Positions 1 through 12,094 of a stretch of DNA of 64,000 nucleotides are shown in pieces (the first letter of the stretch is position 1; each line of letters begins with the position of its first letter). The notes under the pieces are model-generated. The model had not been told where the DNA came from, made no database searches, and saw nothing but the letters and a program-made list of their open reading frames with translations. The DNA is taken from assembly GCA_026225945.1 (NCBI GenBank), contig JAMJFZ010000107.1, forward strand, positions 45,870,501 through 45,934,500, given 5' to 3'. The translations under genes and the position numbers were made by a program. The DNA comes from Cricetomys ansorgei (taxonomy: Eukaryota > Chordata > Mammalia > Rodentia > Nesomyidae).

Positions 1-1008
1 ACTTCCTGTAACACTGGTATCTATGAACTTGAGAGAAAAGAACAAACAAAAAAAACAAGATCATCAACTAGGAACAAAACAAGAATTTTCTTGGTTATCT
101 TTTGGGAGAAGGAGTTCTGTAACTTAAAGTTACAGGATCAGCACCAAGTGATTGCATTCAGTGCCTAAATGACTCCTTGCAGAGTTGCTAAAGCTTGGGG
201 TATTAGAGAATAGAGAAGAAAACAGGAAACTGGACTCCTCCACTCTCTCTGAGCTACAGGAGACCTGGAGTCTTTGTTTTATACATGTTTTGCCCTTTAC
301 ACATATATCTTCTCCCTTTCACAGTTGATGTGTTTTTTTGAATCCTTTCAGTATTCCAAGCAGTAAAATTTCAAGATGTGAATATTAATTATGGGACATA
401 ATTGAAACATTATGGAATTTTGTAAATGGAGAGGAAGTTCAGAGTTTATCCCTCTTCACTTCTATGCTAAGAATGAATGACTAACCTATGTTATTCTTAG
501 CATTGCAATCTTTCTATTGTGCTATGTGTATTTAGAAAGACACTAGACACCATGCCATGAATTCACCCATTTTACTGTAAGTCTAAACATTTTTTGGGGG
601 ATAACTCAGTGTATCTTAACTGGATTTCACTCACAAACCCTGCCTGTTTTTCCAAAGCTACTTTTGAATACAGATACAAATGTTTCAGAGGGAAACAACA
701 GTGATATAAATTTTTAAATACCCAGTACTTTGACTTTTGCAGTTAGTTCTGTTGCTAGTTTTGGAAGAAATTTTATAAAGGAAAGTTTAAACATCGTTTA
801 TATTTGAATCCTATTGAATACTAAAGGAGAATTTGCTTTCTTGTCTAGTATACATCCTGACTAAAGGATTGGTCTAAACATGCTATTTATTCCAGAGTCA
901 AGGAAAGAACAAAAATATTCTTGCAATCAATGGAGCAAAATAAAATAGAAAATGTCAACATTCTATTTTTTAATTTTTAAAATTGGATGTTGGTTGAAGA
1001 GCAAGAAA
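1..1008. other. Unassigned AT-rich DNA
   Basis: No repeat, coding exon or RNA gene is recognised. Stops are frequent in all six frames, and there is no long simple-sequence tract. Confidence 0.6.
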
Positions 1009-1135
1009 TGAGTTTCATTGTGGCATCTGCATACATATACTTTGTTCAAGTTTGTCATCTAAACTCCCCTCCCCATCCTCTCCCTCTTGCCGGTCCCCTT
1101 CCTTCACCTAAATAGAGCCCAGTTCTGTTTTCATA
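1009..1135 (-). mobile_element. L1 3'-end fragment (rodent type), antisense
   Basis: The plus strand reads as the reverse complement of a rodent L1 3' tail: a 'TTTCATTGTGGCATCTGCATA' start is followed by a long C-rich tract (CTCCCCTCCCC) and 'CTTGCCGGTCCCCTTCCTTC'. The C-rich tract corresponds to the G-rich polypurine tract common in L1 3'UTRs. Only about 130 bp survive. Family assignment is from memory of the consensus. Confidence 0.55.
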
Positions 1136-4100
1136 ATACCACAATTCCATTATGTTCTCTTGTTACTTTCTCTTCCTTAATTTTTATGTGCCTTTATTTT
1201 TAGGAAGACTTTTGAAACAACAGGGAATGTTAATTGGAAGGCAAGACAACGAGGAAAGACAAGCACAATAATTCAATGGGTCTAACATTGTATGTTAAGA
1301 TGGTAGCGTCCACAGAAGTACCAAAACCAGAAAAGTTTTAAAGATGAGATGTCCATGTGATGAAGAAATTGATCAGAGTGAAAATTGTTAGAATTGAAAT
1401 ACTTGTGATATATTCAATAGAATAATATAAAAAGTCTCAGACAAGTGGGTAAGATACAAATTTGTCATAATATAAAAGTCATTTAAATCAAGGAAGTGGA
1501 TGAATTAAAAAACAGAGCAAAACACTTTGGTACAGTCATCTCCTGCAAGATTCTTATAGTCAAGCAATAGGAGTGCAGAGTGGCCAGTGAGTCAGCAAAT
1601 ATCAGCCAGTGACACAGCAAGAAAGGGCGAAGCCCAGAAATCATAATTCATGTTTGGAATAATAAAAAAAAAAAAAACTTAAAGTCTTAGTCTTGCCCAC
1701 AACTAGAGAGGGCTATCTTAGATATCAATAGTTTTATTAATAAATGCACACTGATCACATACCTTAATAGTAACCTGTGTGTGATTCCTCTGACTTTCTC
1801 AAAAGATCCACATCAGTAATGAAACTTTAGACCTTTGAAAAAATTGTAGTTTAACATCAAATTATCCTAGGAAGAGATTTTTTTCTTTTTGCCTGAAGAA
1901 GCACCTTATACTTTTTCATTTCCTATCTATAATTTTTTGTTCAAGTGGTTCTAACCCAGAAGGAAAAGAATAATGTTCCCCCCATGTATTCTGAATGTAT
2001 TTCACGGCAGTAGAATGGTTGAGAATGGTTTATGATGCATTGATAGCCTTTAAATTGGGGCTAAAAGGAAATCTCAAAACTGTGTGGAATTTGAGAAAAA
2101 TGCAATAATAAGGATTTTCCAACTCACATATTCTCAAAAAGAATTCATGAATAGCTTCTGAATACTATTTTTGAATCCCGTCCTTTCCTACAGATAGTTA
2201 AGCATACAAGCTATAATCTGGCATCAGATCACAGGTTGCCTAAATCTTTGTAATATCTGAAAGAAAGCAGAGAGGCTACCAACAGATCACATTAAGAAGC
2301 AGGAAGATGAACTATTACTATAAAATCCTGGTACATTTGTCTAAATGACAAATAAAAGTGAAATCACCATGTTTGAATGTTCAGATCCATTTCTATAAGA
2401 ACCGTCAGCCACCAACCAATCAAAAGGAAGACTGTTTAGTTTATGTGGGGAACATGACAGAAGCCAATTTTTCTACTCATGTTTCTTCCCTCGATATATT
2501 TAGGTATGTGCTTATGTTACCATGCACAGTCGATTAATTCAATGAGCTTTCTACTGTTATCTGCATTTCCAAGAGAAGACCATTCCATAATTTATATATT
2601 ATACCTAAGTTAGCTGACACCTCACCTCAAAGCCAAAACTAGAGGATATTAAAATGCAGTCACACATCTATATCCTGAGAGAGTTCAAAGGGCCAAGCAA
2701 TTATCTTTATTTTTCAGATATAAAGAATATGTGTTTGTGAGCTAAAAATTCACCTTTCTCAGAAAACTATAGACATAATTCTTGACCTGGATCTATTCAA
2801 TAGGAGCCTTGCAGAAAGTTTCTGAAGTATTTTCACAAAATTGTCTTGCCTTGTATTTGATTATGAAAAAGGTTGGCACTTTTTTATTCAGATTTGTTGT
2901 CAGTCTGAACATTCTGAGTCATCTAGCTCGCTGGAGAACTTCAGGTACAGCAGTCAAGCCTCTAGCACAGACTGGCTTGAGTGAACAGTTTTCTAAAGCC
3001 TTTGAATAAATGTGCCCTTATCATGAATCGGAGTTCCTGAATGTGTGAACCGAAGCATGAATGCTAGCAGACAGAACGCTAGCACTAGGTTACAGAAGTA
3101 CCACCTCACTCGGAACTGGTCCCTCAACAGCTAGCTATACTCTAGGTCCCTTGATTATTCATTAGATTTTTAAATTTAAGGCTGAGTTATGTCAGTTACT
3201 GCCAGTTGGTGTTGATTTTATTAGTTTCTTGTTTACAAACCAAGAGTACACTTGAAAAGTTCCCAGGTGTGTAAAACAACACCAACAGATAACAGTATTC
3301 AGAAATGGGTGGTTTCTCTTCATAAACCGAAATGTTTTGGTTCTTCCACATGCTGCTGAGTTCTATTTTGGGAGTTCAGAAATAAAACTGAAATGTCCTA
3401 GTTGAAAATATCCTAAAGATATTGCTTCAGTGCAATGAATGGTATAACAATAGGCCTCAGAATTTTCCTTCTATCACTTCTCTGATTGTTTGACTTTTCT
3501 AATATAATTAAGATTCTGTCATGACTCTATATTACTTATGGAAAAGCAATAAAGTTCACACAAAAAGTTGAAATCTTTTCTTTTTTGCTAAGTTTGAAAA
3601 ACTTCCAATTTTCTCTTCTAAGTGAAAAAAAAAACCTTAAAATCAAGTGATTCAAGGCAGGTACATTATTATTTTCTAACACAGTTTATTCAAGGAGGTG
3701 AAGCGCATGTAAGAATCTGAACATTTGTCTGCGACCGTAGCTCCAATTTTCATCAGTGAAGACCCAATTTGTGTCAGAGGGTAAAACTTCCCTGATGAGA
3801 GCTGTTCACCAAAGCTATTAAACAACTTTCAATGTTCTTGCTCTCTCACATTTAGGACACTAAACTTTTACAGAGATAGACTGTTTGAAGTCTTCCTAAT
3901 TATTTCTTTTACCGTCTAAGAAGGATCACTAGGGCTCAGACTCTCCTGTAATTCTCGAAGTTCTCAGTGAAAATTACATGGCAATCTAAAGATGCCTTTC
4001 CCTGGCTTTATGACCTGATTATTATTTAGAGTCTACCTAGCAGTGAACTTGAAGATCATGCAAATGTGTTCTTTGGGAAAGTCATTTTGTAGCTGAACAA

Positions 4101-5644
4101 TTTGTTATCTAGGAAGCCAGACTAAATTTATCATCAGTCATGAGACCTTTTTTATCAATGCTTTTTTAAAGCAGGCATATTATTTAACTAGTTTCATTTT
4201 AGCTCTGGCAGAAAGCTTATCAGCGATGCTATTATTAAGCAATGTGTGTCTATTATAAAATACCTTGTCTTCTATTGTTACACATCATTATAACACCAAT
4301 TTATGCAAAATTTCCTTTGGTATCTTGTATGTCAAACCTAAAATTGATATTATTCTAGAAACATGAAATGTATACTGTGTATTAAAGTTCAGAATAACAA
4401 TAAAATCACAAATTAATTTGCATAAATATGTAATTTACTAATTTAACAAGATAGAAGTGACTTACATGTACTAAATACAAAGTCCACAGCACTGGCTGCA
4501 ACTGTATTTGCCAACATATTCATAGATCATAATATAGTGATGTAAAATGACAGCTATTTACTAATTTAATGTTTACTGAAAACATGCTTTATCATTTAGA
4601 TCCTAAAGATATGTTAGTTAACAAGTCATGGTGATATTGGCACACTTCACTCAGTCTGTATTTCTTACGGAGAAAGTTGGAGATTGCTAGGTCACAACTG
4701 ATCTGATGCAAGGTCCTGGGAGAGAGAAGGTATTCAGGTTATAAGAAGACTTTGACTCAGGACAGCTGCAATGTGGATTTAAGTTTGTATAATTTCAAAC
4801 AATGTGAAATGTGCATCTCACCTTGCTGTTGAGATGTATCACAGAAGAAGAGTAGCTTGATCACATTTCTGTATGGAAGGGTTATCCAGGTAAAGTATAA
4901 GGGTTACTTTAGGAAAAAATATAATTGGGATAAGAGAGACTTGATTAGGTAAAAATTGGCCCCTCCCTTTAGTATATTAATAGTAAAGGAGTTAAAAACA
5001 ACCAACATGGAACACACATGCCTCTCAACTTACTCCATCATGGCTGTTTTCCAAATAGAGTTTGGGTATGCAATGTTTATGAATATCCTGAGAATCTAGG
5101 AAGCCATTTGGTAATATACATACACATGTGGTTTGTAACAATATATTTAATTCCTAAGCACACAATTTATACATATCAGCTCAAGCTCCTCAGTTGTTTA
5201 AAGGAACAAATTACTTATTTTTATCTTCCCAAATTTCATTCAGTATTGTTTCCAATCAAACATACACAGCTTACTTCTACAAAGGTTATATCACTTTTGC
5301 ACTGAAACTTTAATAAAGTATGAGGATATTTTATTTTGTTGATGTTGGACTTCATAAGGCAAAAGGAGAAAACAGAGGCCAAGAATATGCGGTAAAGACA
5401 GATGTCTGCATAACAGACTGCTTAAGGTGAATGTGTGTACAAATGGGGGATATATGGCAAATACAAGAGCGAAAGAGGTGATTAAATAAAACCTGACTCT
5501 AGTCAAATGTTGCTTGAGGGTATGAGCAGGCAATAGCTAAAATTGTGTATGTGGATGCACACATATATGTATACATATATATGATGAGAAGTGATGAAAT
5601 GTTAATATAGAAAGCAGGATGTCCCAGTGGAGAATTTATTCAGT
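1136..5644. other. Unassigned AT-rich DNA with an A-run and a short palindrome
   Basis: No gene is recognised. Open frames reach only about 95 codons and look like chance. There is an uninterrupted A14 run at about 1664-1677, which could be the tail of an unrecognised retroposon on the plus strand, but no spaced poly(A) signal or flanking duplication was identified. A perfect 18-bp palindrome lies at 5563-5580 inside an AT/GT-rich stretch. Confidence 0.55.
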
Positions 5645-5835
5645 TGGAAAAGAGAAAATGAGGTTCTGATGTTAGTGCTTCAGGCAAGACACATAATCTC
5701 TTTGGGCATCAATTTCCATATCTGTAAAATGATAAAGCACATCCTACTGTGGATCTCATGTTGAACTGTCTGAAATGAGATAATAGTTATGAAAGTGGTT
5801 TTCAAAAATGTGCAAAGTGTTCTCTAATAAGTTAT
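5645..5835 (+). mobile_element. MIR SINE, sense
   Basis: This matches the mammal-wide MIR layout. A core region is followed by 'ATCTCTTTGGGCATCAATTTCC' (the CTCTGTGCCTCAGTTTCC box), 'ATCTGTAAAATGATAAAG', then 'GAAATGAGATAATAGTTATGAAAGTG', equivalent to the 'AAATGAGNTAATNNATGTAAAGNG' part of the consensus. It is an ancient, inactive tRNA-derived retroposon. Confidence 0.75.
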
Positions 5836-6714
5836 AATACAGAATGACCATATTTTAAGAGTTAGAGAAAAGTAGGAGGAACAAAATTCATGCGAAATAA
5901 ATGCCAAAATATCCTATAGTAGGACACTTAGGCTTTTATAAAATAGCAATTTTGTGTAAGTACTGTATCTTAAACTCACAAAACTTCACTAGAAGGCAGG
6001 AATCCATAAATAAATTTGTTCTAAAGACCTTTGGTCAATACCTTAGTGTTTCTTATGCATGCATAAAATTTACTTATGCATGTATGTTCCTCATATGTTC
6101 TCTGTTTTATGAAGTTGAGGTTTTCATTATACGAATCTTCACTGTTATTGTTACTGTGATTGTTCTTTAGGTCTGCTGACAAAATCTGAGGTCAAACATT
6201 GATAGCACAATCTTGACATTACATTATAATTCCTACAAGGGAACTCTAGCATTTGAATATATAATACACCTAGCACTGAAAACATCCTAAGATCATAGAC
6301 TACCTAAGATTAGATTTAATATTCAAAGAAGCAAAAGTAAATACTTTTAAATGATTTATACTAATGGAGAAGTCAGGTAACCTGCATGGCATGAGTATAC
6401 TAACACTCAAGAACAATTTCTTTTCTTCATAGATTGAGTTGTCACTTTATTTTGCTTTCAGCCTCATGAACTTTTGCATGCAGCAGCATAGCACTCGGAA
6501 CAAAAATCAATACTCAGCATGTTGTTGAATATGTGAAGAAACTAAGTAAACTTTGTGTTGCCCTCTGCTTCCAGATGTTTCTTTGAGTTGCTGTCAGGAA
6601 GGTAGGTCTTTTATTCTCTGTTTGTCCTCTATTCAGTTTTTTAATCAGTAAGCAATGATAAAATTTGAGGGAGAGAGCTAGTGGTTGATAAAGCATGAAC
6701 ATAACTCAGAAATC
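5836..6714. other. Unassigned AT-rich DNA
   Basis: No repeat or gene is recognised. Short open frames (up to about 90 codons) begin here but show no domain or composition signal. Confidence 0.55.
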
Positions 6715-6957
6715 AGACATTGTGTCTGTGAAAACATATTTGTCATTAGCATAAAACTCCTGATATCAATACTAGTTTTCTCACCATGATGTTAAACCTT
6801 GACAGGAATAGGAGGTAATAAGGGCTAAAACATGAGTAACTTAGGCCAATTTAATGTATAGAAAGATGTTGCAGTCTGAAGAGCATCTCTACACTGGCTG
6901 GAACTCTGCTGTGTCACAACACCTGAGAATTTATGAAAGAATGTTCACTTAGGCTGA
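6715..6957 (+). repeat. Diverged local duplicate, copy 1
   Basis: It resembles 7950-8215 in the same orientation. The clearest shared block is 'TTGCAGTCTG', a diverged middle, then 'AACTCTGCTNTGTCACAACACCT' and a T-rich end 'TTATTTACTTGCTTTT'. Similarity begins around 'TCTGTGAAAA' and ends where a B1-like SINE starts. It may be a local duplication or two copies of an unnamed interspersed repeat. Confidence 0.5.
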
Positions 6958-7060
6958 TTTATTTATTTACTTGCTTTTGAGACAGGGTCTTGCTATGTCA
7001 TTCAGGTTGACCTGACTCCCAATATCTGGGATCCGAAACAGTCATCACCATGCTCAGCTT
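6958..7060 (-). mobile_element. Old B1/7SL-derived SINE, antisense
   Basis: A reverse-complement B1 pattern is visible: T-rich lead (the A-tail), 'TTTTGAGACAGGGTCTTGCTATGTCATTCAGGTTGACCT', and an end resembling 'CATCACCATGCTCAGCT' (the CCACCACGCCCGGC head). It is strongly diverged and shortened, so probably a proto-B1-age copy. Confidence 0.7.
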
Positions 7061-7949
7061 CACATAGTCTATTATGTGCGATTATTTCTAGAGAGACCAA
7101 ACAAGATATGGAAGTCATTGCTTTTCCAAGAAAGCTTTGTGCAAGCTGCAATTATCTAAGAAAGAAGGGAGATTTCAGTGTAGATGTAAATTTGGGTTAC
7201 TGGGGCTTCTGCAGAGAAGACAGCCACAGTCGGTGACAGTTGTCAGTGGCCATCACAAATGCACACGTGCTGGGGGGAAAGATAAATGGAGGCATTAGGA
7301 AGTGAATAGTGACAATCAAGTGTGGAATACAGAAGTGAAAACAGGTAAGAAAAAAATCCTTTCATCTTTTCATTAAGGGTCAATATCAATCTCACCATAC
7401 TCTGAGCAGGTGAAATATCCCTGGGTAGCTGATCTATAAGATCTGAGTACTGAGAGAATTACTGAGTCCATTTCAGCAAGCAAGACCGATATAGTGTCAC
7501 GTGAAACACACAGCACACGTTAAACAAGGAAACTCACAGTGGGTCTAGAACACATCTTTAAGTTCATGCTATGCAATGTATTCACACCACCAACACTGTT
7601 AACAGATTTTTCCAGAGTCAAGTCAGTACTTATTCTCCTCCAATATAGGTAAATGTAGTAAGAGAAAACAGGGCTTTCAGGGTAGGCCATGAACCCTTCT
7701 GTCATTTGCTTCTTTGTCTCTCAGAGGAGATAACCCTATGATTTATCAGAGGATAACAAAGATATAGGTTTATGACATCCAAGAGAATTACACTATCATA
7801 GAGGAAGCAAATAAAGTTAAATGCAAGTACAGCTGCTGATAATTAGTTACTGGCTGTGACTTCAGCCCCCAGAGTCAGCAAATAGAGGTTAGTGGAGATG
7901 AAGCTGACTGGCCTTCCCATAAGGAAAAGTACAACCTGTTTTACCAAGA
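7061..7949. other. Unassigned DNA
   Basis: No recognisable repeat or gene. Open frames are 61 codons or less. Confidence 0.55.
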
Positions 7950-8215
7950 GCTTTCTGTGAAAATGCATGGTTTTTCTGGGAACATTAGAGTACTAACCAA
8001 ACTTCTGTTTCTCCCATCACCATATGATATAAAGCAGAAAAATTATGTATATTACATATATACTAATATAATATACTTAAAGTGTAGAGAAATTTTGCAG
8101 TCTGGAAAACGTCCCCATTTGGTGAAACTCTGCTTTGTCACAACACCTTAGGATTCACTCATGACTATTTACTTATGCTAACTTGTTCATTTGCTTATTT
8201 ATTCTTGTAAAAATC
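7950..8215 (+). repeat. Diverged local duplicate, copy 2
   Basis: This is the partner of 6715-6957, sharing 'TTGCAGTCTG' and 'AAACTCTGCTTTGTCACAACACCTTA' in the same order and at similar spacing. The two copies lie about 1.2 kb apart. Identity by eye is moderate, so the event is old. Confidence 0.5.
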
Positions 8216-8312
8216 AAGACGACAAACGTCCAGATTTTTTTTTGGTAGATCACAGGGATATTTAGTAAAGAGTAAAGACTTTAGTAACTATGAAATGTTA
8301 TACACACAGACA
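8199..8312 (+). repeat. Segment related to 10224-10338, copy 1
   Basis: The shared order is 'AA(A/G)AATCAAG', a T-rich stretch ('TTTTTTTTTGG'), 'AG.TATTTAGT', and the exact block 'AACTATGAAATGTTATACA'. It directly follows and slightly overlaps the 7950-8215 duplicate, so the two may be parts of one unnamed repeat. Confidence 0.5.
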
Positions 8313-8332
8313 CACACACACACACACACACA
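8302..8332. repeat. (CA)n microsatellite
   Basis: This is a CA dinucleotide run, nearly pure after one GA interruption. It sits at the end of the duplicated segment and is length-polymorphic by nature. Confidence 0.95.
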
Positions 8333-9398
8333 GGATGGTATGATGATACATTGAATAAGCTACTGAATAAGTATACAAATGGCAAATTTACAGGAAAACT
8401 TATACAATGCCATATAAATTACTTTAAAATGTATATAAATACATTCAATCTCATCAACATTCAGGAGTGTTTGTTTGTTAAAACAGCAATACAGACAGGC
8501 TGGAAGAAATGGCTGCAAGGTGCAGCAGGGAAGAATTAGGGCCCTTCTGGGTCTACGCCATAATGGTGATTTCCAAGAGGTTGGAGGTGGGCTTGGAGGA
8601 GGGACCTGGTTGTTGGGGAACAACAGGTCTAAGAGCAGTCCAGAGAGACCAGAATGGGTGAGGAGAAGTAGATCACAGAGACCTGCATATCTGAATTGGA
8701 ATAAATTTAGAGGAATAAAATATGCATGCATTATTTCATTTACCAGCAGGTAAACTGGAGAAAATAACCTTCCATTTTCAGAGTCAGACACCAAAGGTTG
8801 TAATAGCTCTCTGTAGGAGGACTGTGTCCATATTAGCCAGAAAGGCCATGGAGCAATCTCTAATGGCATATCAGTTTATACATAGTGATATATATCCCTA
8901 ATAACTAATAACATAAAAATGTATTGGTTTGGTGCTATGTATATAAAATGCACATCCTTTTTTTTAATCCACTTTCATGCAAACTACCATGATTTTAATT
9001 TCTTCAAGATATTTTAAAGATTCATGAATGAAATTCTAGGGAATATGTAAACAACTGTCCTCTGGAATGAAGAGACATGAGATAGGAATAGAAAAAATGT
9101 TTTTGCTTCATCTCTAAGGTTATTTTGACAAAGCACTTCATATAAGAGTTTTGGACTTTATTTTCCAAACACCCTATGGTTTTTTTCATTATAAAAATGT
9201 GAATTTTATTTTTATGTCCCTTTCTCTTCAGAGAAAAACAGCTGCTTCCATTAGAGAAGTTGTCCAATAAGGAAAAAGTAGCCTTATGTTAGAACCCTAC
9301 ACTTGAGGGACAGAGAGGAAGTGATCAAAAACTGACTTCAAAGACCAAAATGAATCATGCCCAATTCTCAGTATCATATATATAGAATCATATTCATT
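8333..9398. other. Unassigned DNA with a G-rich patch
   Basis: A GC-richer island (about 8500-8660) stands out from AT-rich surroundings and contains a G-tract cluster at 8579-8618 with potential for a weak G-quadruplex. An open frame of 169 codons runs on the minus strand (8360-8869), but its ends lie in low-complexity AT DNA and no domain is recognised, so it is not called as a gene. Confidence 0.5.
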
Positions 9399-9423
9399 GT
9401 GTGTGTGTGTGTGTGTGTGTGTG
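9399..9423. repeat. (GT)n microsatellite
   Basis: This is an uninterrupted GT run of about 12 units. Confidence 0.95.
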
Positions 9424-10223
9424 GACTATTTTAGTCAACATTTTAACATCTGTATATAATCTTACATACAGCTGGAGATCACTGTTATACTAAAGCAATC
9501 TATCTATCACATTATATCTCTGCTACTGTTTAATACGGAATTTTTTGCACCTCCAGGTGAACATGGATAAGGTCATGATTGCATACACATATGTATATAA
9601 TTTCAGTGTACATGTACAATTACTTTTATAATATATTTTTGTAAGTCTTAAATTTTTGCTGGTTTTACTGCTATAGTCACTATAAAAACTTGTAACAGTT
9701 CTAACCCTCAGCCACACAAAACAATTCTGGCCTTACACTCACAATCCTTACCTGCAACTGCCAGATACTGAGGGGTATGTAAGGACATCTTATCAATGAT
9801 TGGATAGTTCTTTCACCTTTCTTGTCCATTTGTTTATCTTTTAATCACTCTATATTTGTTAAGCGTATTTGAAAGCTACAGGAATAATTAAAAAAAGCCA
9901 AGTGAAATTCATTATTTAACTGAAAAAAAATTTCAAAAGCTAAGCACTATAGAAGAAAGTGAAATATGCATTTATTAAATAAGGACAAGTGACCACTTTA
10001 TATGTAAGTGTGATCTCGAGGGTGTGTGTAAATAAGGGAGCAGATGTGTATGTTTCATGGGCATTTGCTCTTGAGTCATGTACTTACAAATCCCAGCTAG
10101 TCACATGCTTTTAAGATCTGTACTAACATTAGTAGTCATGACAAGTAGAAGGATACCTTGCTACATAAGCCAATGAATAGGAAATCTTAGAAGTTTTGAG
10201 TCCAGAGGATATTTGGTGTGTGG
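9424..10223. other. Unassigned AT-rich DNA
   Basis: Nothing recognised on either strand. Confidence 0.55.
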
Positions 10224-10338
10224 TTTCCTTGGTAAGAATCAAGGAGATAAAATTTCAGGGTTTTCTTGGAGATTGCAGAGGTATTTAGTGGAAGAACGAA
10301 GATGAAGAACTATCATAGAAACTATGAAATGTTATACA
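10224..10338 (+). repeat. Segment related to 8199-8312, copy 2
   Basis: It contains 'AAGAATCAAGGAGAT', 'TTTTCTTGGAGAT', 'GAGGTATTTAGTGG' and 'AACTATGAAATGTTATACAAA' in the same order as the segment 2 kb upstream. Similarity stops at the position where copy 1 enters its CA tract. Confidence 0.5.
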
Positions 10339-10844
10339 AATATCAGCCTCCAAGCTTTAGGAATATCTATTGATCTTTATATTTTTGTCAGTAATAGTTA
10401 TGAATGTTCGATAATGTGATTTGAATTTATTGTATTCTCAAAATTTTAATATCACAGAAGATAAACAGTTTTAAACTGAACAAAAGCAATGAATAGTTTT
10501 TTCTGTTATAATTTTAAGATCTAAAATTCTCTTTCTGTTTTTCATACTGAACAGTAAGACCGATGGTGCAAAGAGAACTGGAAAATTTAAATTAAAAATA
10601 CTTCCATCACACAGTTATTGAATACATTTCTTGTGATAATATTTATGATTTCCTAACATATCCACAGCTCTGGCAGGTGGGAAAATGTTATATTGGTATG
10701 TTGTTTAATCACCTATTGTGAAATTAGTAGTACTTTTAATTCATTTTTAATTCATTTTAATTAATTCACTTTTAGTTAATTCATGGTTCACATTTCATGA
10801 ATAGAAAAGGTTTTAGGGTACCAGGTTTCTATCTTAGGTTTGTT
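10339..10844. other. Unassigned DNA with an A/T tandem patch
   Basis: An imperfect tandem of TTAATTCA-like units lies at about 10734-10790. Otherwise nothing is recognised. Confidence 0.55.
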
Positions 10845-11150
10845 TTTTTTCCCCATCTTGTTACTGCACAATACCTAAGACTTAAAATTCATTGAGAATT
10901 TGGACGCTGCTTCTGAATGCCAGAAAGTCAAAGGTTGCATGGCCACATTTGCTGAGGGCTTCATGCTGCTTCACTTTATAGCAGAAAGTGGTAATCTGTC
11001 AGGCAAACAAGGCACATTTGAGAGAAGAGAAGCTACAGAGTACTTTATAACAACTCATATTTATGATAATTAATCTTCTTCCAAGAATAAAATCTTACTC
11101 ATAGAATCAAAGTAGTAACTCAGAGATGTGAGCACTAACCCACAACCCTA
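10845..11150 (-). mobile_element. LTR-like remnant (MaLR/MLT-type suspected), antisense
   Basis: The order of short blocks fits the antisense side of an old MaLR-type LTR: 'GTCAAAGGTTGCATGGCCACAT', 'CTGAGGGCTTCATGCTGCTTCACT', 'GCAGAAAGTGGTAA', then 'GAGAGAAGAGAAGC' and 'TTTATAACAACTC'. No open frame or LTR terminus is preserved. The family name is tentative. Confidence 0.45.
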
Positions 11151-11184
11151 ATATTTCCCCCTATGTCCCACATAGCAAAATATG

Positions 11185-12090
11185 CTAGGAAAATGGGGGC
11201 ATAGAACCTGTGGAAGTAGCCAACCAACGTCTGATGTGACTTAAGGCTCTTTCCATGAGAAGGAACCCATACTCAACATTCTTTAAGCAACCAAGAACTG
11301 GGAGACTGAAAAACCCAAAGACCTAAGGTAAAAACAAATACTAAGGGTATACAAAAAAAGCATCTATAAAATGATTCTTCATGCCAGGCAGTGGTGGCAC
11401 ACATCTTTAATCCCAGCATTCTGGGTTTGAGTTCATCCTGGTCTACAGAGTAATTTTCAGGACAATCAGAATTACAACAGAGAAATCCTGTCTCGAAAAA
11501 CCAAGGAACAAACAAACAAAACAAGACAAAACAAAAATCAAACAACAAACAACAACAACAAAAACAGAAAAAAAGGGAAAATAAATGATTCCTAATGATA
11601 CTCTGCTATACTCGTGGATCAGTGCAGTGATCATCAAACAGGCTTATTCTGGCAGCAGATGGGGAAGAATGCAGAGACTTACAGCTAGACGTTATGTGAA
11701 GAGAGAGTCTTAATTTGAGGTCTACATCAAACACTCCCACCCAGAGCTCAGATAAGAGGAGGTGGAAAGATCAGAATAGCCAGGGGAGATGGAGGACACC
11801 AGAAGAACAAGGCTCTCTGAATCAATTAAACAAGGCACGTATGAGCTCACAGAGATGGAAACAGCAAGCAGAGGGCTCACCTGGGTCTGCACCAGGTCCT
11901 CTGTGTATATATATTACAGCTATTAGCTTAGTATTTTTATGGGACTCCTGACTATGAGAACAAGTGGGTCTCTCATTCTTGTGCCTTCTCTTTGGACTCT
12001 TTTCCTCATGTTGGGTTGTCATGTCCAATTTCAACACTACAGTTTTGTTTCATCTTCTTATATTCTATTTTGTCATGTTTATTGTTACCA
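11185..12090 (+). mobile_element. L1 3'UTR, sense, interrupted by a B1
   Basis: This resembles a rodent (Lx-era) L1 3'UTR. Blocks in order are 'GTGGAAGTAGCCAACCAACGTC', 'CATGAGAAGGAACCCATAC', 'CCTAATGATACTCTGCTATA', 'GTGGATCAGTG', 'GGAGGACACCAGAAGAACAAGG', 'GCACCAGGTCCTCTGTGTATA' and 'TTTTTATGGGACTCCTGA'. No ORF2 is attached, so the copy is 5'-truncated. It ends without an A-tail, where an opposite-strand L1 tail begins. Confidence 0.75.
11383..11582 (+). mobile_element. B1 SINE inserted in L1, with target-site duplication
   Basis: The head 'GCCAGGCAGTGGTGGCACACATC' gives a B1 A-box region, followed by 'TTTAATCCCAGCATTCTGGG', 'GTTTGAGTTCATCCTGGTCTACAGAGT', 'GAGAAATCCTGTCTCGAAAAACC' and a long CAAA/CAA-rich tail. 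A 15-bp target-site duplication (AAATGATTC.T.ATG, two mismatches) lies at 11368-11382 and 11583-11597. L1 3'UTR sequence continues on both sides, so B1 arrived after the L1. Confidence 0.9.
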
Positions 12091-12094
12091 CTTA

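Noticed and set aside
1200..1677. Possible retrocopy ending in the A14 run
   Set aside because: 'AATAA' abuts the A-run directly without normal spacing, and no parent or target-site duplication was recognised.
8549..8640. Possible 5S rRNA pseudogene ('GTCTACGCCATA' and 'CCTGGTTGTTGG')
   Set aside because: The two short matches are about 12 nt too close together, and the intervening 40 nt show no 5S similarity.
8360..8869. 169-codon minus-strand open frame
   Set aside because: The C-terminal third translates AT-rich low-complexity DNA and no domain or signal is recognisable. The frame passes through the unrelated G-rich patch, with a Pro-rich stretch mirroring G-tracts.
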